The position numbers were made by a program, and so were the translations under genes. Positions 62,074 to 64,000 of a stretch of 64,000 nt of DNA are shown piece by piece. The DNA lies in NCBI GenBank assembly GCA_025059945.1, contig JANXDC010000003.1, positions 62,001 to 126,000 on the forward strand, read 5' to 3'. Position 1 is the stretch's first letter, and the number at the start of each line of letters is the position of its first letter. The DNA is from Bacteroidota bacterium. GTDB taxonomy: Bacteria > Bacteroidota > Rhodothermia > JANXDC01. The notes beneath the pieces were generated by a model. That model had not been told where the DNA came from and did no database searches. It saw only the letters and a list, made by a program, of their open reading frames with translations.

Positions 62074-63658
62074 GGTCTCCCGGGATGGGCTGCTTTTGAT
62101 CCGCAGGTTCCTTGCAGCAGTCCGGAAGCCGCTCGTAGGCGGCCGGATCGCGCGCGGTGCGGTTGGCCGTGTACCCGGATCGGGCGATGACCCGCTCTAG
62201 GAGGCTTAGGCTCAGCCTTGTCACGTCGAGCTTCGCCAGGGCCTCTCGTCGGGCGAGATCGATCCGAAAGGCGAGTAGCCCGGGCAGCCCAGAGACGGCC
62301 TGCTGAATCGTCTCCACGCACATCTCGCATTGAATCGTGCTCAAGGCGATGCGGACCGTGCGCACGGTCTCTGCCCGAGAGGAAGGCTCCTTTGCGGAGA
62401 CCTCGGCTCGATGATCGTGACCGGAGAGGCGATCTAAGGCGGCGCGCAGCTGGGCTTCGCCGTCGATCAAAAACGTCGCCCCGCCGGCTAGCCGTTGACC
62501 GGGCTTAAGCCCCTCAAGCACCTCGTAGTAACCTTGGGCCCGACGGCCTAGGCGAACCTCCAAGGGGCGAAACCGGCCCTGCCCTATGGCCTCCAATACG
62601 AAGGCGCGCGCCCCGGACAGCAGCACCGCCTCCTCCGGAACGGCCACAACGGGCTCGCTTCGGAACACGATCTCGGCTGTTCCCCCCGCTCCGGGCAGAA
62701 GCATAAGCCCGGGGTTGGCCAGGGGCACACGCACACGCGCGGTCCGGCTGCTTGGGTCTACGTCCGGATAGCGATACTCCAGCACGCCCCGAAGCGTCCG
62801 GCCCGGCAACATGGGGAGCCGCACCTCCACCGGGGCTCCCGTGCGCACCCAGGGCAGATCGGATTCGTAGACCGCAAGCAGCAGCCAAAGCGGATCCAGA
62901 CGGCTGATCTCCAGCAAGGGCTCACCGGCCATCACGCGCTGGCCTGTCGTGACCATGCGACGCGTGACGATGCCGCTTCTCGGGGCCAGAATCTGCAGGG
63001 TGCGCTGCACCTGTCTTGTGCGCTCCAGTTGCTCTATGAAGGCCTCGGGGACATCCCAGAGGCGCAGCCGAGCTCGAGCGGCCTCCAGAAGCCGTTCAGC
63101 GCTCAGGCGGACCTCTTCGGAGGAGGCGCGCTCCCGAAGCTCCAGGGCCGAAAGCAGCTCCCGCTGCGCGCTCAGAAGCTCTGGACTGTAGAGCTCCATT
63201 ACGGGCTGGCCTTGACGTACGGGCTCCCCCTCGGCGCGCACCCAAAGGCGCTCCACGTAGGCCTCGAATTTGAGCACGAGCACCGTGCGCGCCCCATCTG
63301 GAACGACCAGCTCAGCCGGCACCCGAATCCGATGCTCCAGGGGCCGGCGTTCCACCTCCACAAGCCGCACCCCAAGGGCTTGCAATGCGACGGGATCAAC
63401 ACGCACCCCTCCTGTGGTGTCTCGGTTTGGGACAAGGGGTACGAGCGCCATCTGGCAAATCGGACATAGACCCGGCTCCTGCCGCACCACCTGCGGATGC
63501 ATGCCACAGGTCCATAGCGTCTTGGGGACCCGGGGGTTGCGAGAGCCGATCGGCGTAGACGATGCGCCCCCCTGCCGACTCCCCCACCAGTATCCCCCCG
63601 CGAAACCTAATCCGAGTAGCAGGACGATATACGCCAAGCGTCGACTCTGTGCGATCAT
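62060..63658 (-). CDS. cusB: CusB-like periplasmic adaptor with HMBD and fused HMA domains
   Basis: The 532-residue membrane-fusion protein has an N-terminal anchor (about 8-28), an HMBD metal domain (about 46-75; TCGMHPQV, GLCPICQM), the hairpin and barrel domains with VMELYSPELLSAQRELL and TLQILAPRSGIVTRR, then a C-terminal HMA-like domain (about 433-505; C444xxC447 in IQCEMCVET). The HMA addition is unusual for CusB and may act as a metal chaperone. A His/Cys-rich tail (LPDCCKEP) follows. It overlaps the TolC-like gene by 4 bases. Confidence 0.93.
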   Translation of the reverse strand: MIAQSRRLAYIVLLLGLGFAGGYWWGSRQGGASSTPIGSRNPRVPKTLWTCGMHPQVVRQEPGLCPICQMALVPLVPNRDTTGGVRVDPVALQALGVRLVEVERRPLEHRIRVPAELVVPDGARTVLVLKFEAYVERLWVRAEGEPVRQGQPVMELYSPELLSAQRELLSALELRERASSEEVRLSAERLLEAARARLRLWDVPEAFIEQLERTRQVQRTLQILAPRSGIVTRRMVTTGQRVMAGEPLLEISRLDPLWLLLAVYESDLPWVRTGAPVEVRLPMLPGRTLRGVLEYRYPDVDPSSRTARVRVPLANPGLMLLPGAGGTAEIVFRSEPVVAVPEEAVLLSGARAFVLEAIGQGRFRPLEVRLGRRAQGYYEVLEGLKPGQRLAGGATFLIDGEAQLRAALDRLSGHDHRAEVSAKEPSSRAETVRTVRIALSTIQCEMCVETIQQAVSGLPGLLAFRIDLARREALAKLDVTRLSLSLLERVIARSGYTANRTARDPAAYERLPDCCKEPADQKQPIPGDRDHA

Positions 63659-64000
63659 GATTGAGGCTCCTTTTCCACAAGCTCTAGCCAGCGAGCCCGC
63701 AACAGCGCACGCCGCCCGATCGCCGCGATGCGCTCTAGCTCCAGCTCCAGAAGCATGCGCCGAAGCTCAAGCAGCTCGACGTGACGGATCCGGCCGCCTT
63801 CATAGGCCGCAAGCGCAGCCTCCCAAGCCAAGCGGGCCCGCGGGATAAGCGCCTCCTCTAAAGTCCGCAAGAGGCCGCGAAGCTCGCGGTCCTGATCGCG
63901 TATGGCTTGCGCCTCCGCCACAAGACGCCGCCAGAGGGCCTGGGCCTCGTGGCTCTTCCGTTCAAGCTGCGCCCTGCGCTCGCGCTCTTGGGCCGCCAGG
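63655..64000 (-). CDS. TolC-family outer-membrane efflux protein, C-terminal part
   Basis: The gene runs off the window edge, so only its last 114 codons are seen. The stretch is a long helical hairpin ending AYEGGRIRHVELLELRRMLLELELERI, the typical C-terminal repeat of TolC/CusC. It should form the outer-membrane duct for the CusBA pump. The start and signal peptide lie beyond 64000. Confidence 0.88.
   Translation of the reverse strand, partial: LAAQERERRAQLERKSHEAQALWRRLVAEAQAIRDQDRELRGLLRTLEEALIPRARLAWEAALAAYEGGRIRHVELLELRRMLLELELERIAAIGRRALLRARWLELVEKEPQS

Noticed and set aside
1-64000. Mobile elements, CRISPR arrays, toxin-antitoxin or phage defence genes
   Set aside because: No transposase, integrase, direct-repeat array, restriction or defence domain was seen anywhere; composition and operon structure look uniformly chromosomal.

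Overview
The window looks like a chromosomal segment of a GC-rich (roughly 60-65 % by eye) member of the Bacteroidota/Rhodothermota. Evidence is a SusC/SusD pair, a GldC-like gliding protein, a PorV/PorQ-type outer-membrane barrel, a Bacteroidota-style ftsK-lolA pair, and promoter motifs of the TTTG / TAnnTTTG type. The LeuT-like transporter and an alkyltransferase-like protein with alanine at the cysteine position recall thermophile proteins, so a thermophile is plausible but not shown. I see no phage, insertion sequence, CRISPR array or rRNA; the segment is compact core and envelope chromosome with many 4-base ATGA overlaps.

Layout. 1-9.4 kb: a CAT-anticodon tRNA, a signal-less BtuF-like protein, a LolA-like secreted protein, superoxide dismutase, an NtrC-type regulator, an FmdB zinc ribbon, an aldehyde dehydrogenase, an NfeD protease with its slipin, and a secreted M20 amidohydrolase. 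9.5-16.6 kb: a three-gene unit (43-aa membrane protein, GldC, DUF2459), then a susC-susD operon with its promoter and an intercistronic hairpin, followed after a terminator by two small lipoproteins. 16.6-28.7 kb: a long minus-strand series, read in transcription order as LeuT-like symporter + MetS-like 38-aa subunit, psd-pssA-purS-clpS-purQ, comB, ftsK-lolA, a flippase-like protein, ugd and uxs (UDP-glucose to UDP-xylose). 29-38.2 kb: a beta-oxidation operon in the Bacillus order fadN-fadA-fadE, followed by fadD and a PorV-like barrel, preceded by a DUF883/YqjE-type trio. 38.3-44 kb: argE-like and argH, phosphofructokinase, a hybrid histidine kinase. 44.4-50.9 kb: an operon with a NatAB-type ABC exporter, a catalytically stripped SGNH-like protein, prfA, a degenerate amino-acid-kinase-like protein, anmK and an SDR. 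51-55.6 kb: glyQS, a crotonase, a D-Ala-D-Ala carboxypeptidase overlapping an alkyltransferase-like protein, and secG. 55.8-64 kb: a Spy-like periplasmic protein and a Cu(I)/Ag(I) efflux system (TolC-CusB-CusA) with a metal-binding lipoprotein, a PepSY protein and an MFS transporter.

How the parts fit. Envelope biology dominates: lipoprotein sorting (two LolA-like proteins), phosphatidylethanolamine synthesis (pssA, psd), peptidoglycan processing and recycling (dacB, anmK), outer-membrane nutrient import (SusCD) and fatty-acid use (fad operon plus a barrel). No single novel defence or mobile system is visible. The most interesting items are the SGNH-fold protein that has lost three catalytic-block residues beside an ABC exporter, the 43-aa/GldC/DUF2459 unit, clpS lodged between purS and purQ, an HMA-fused CusB, and nearly leaderless genes fired from Bacteroidota-type promoters. 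Functions are assigned from sequence motifs read by eye; no database search was run.
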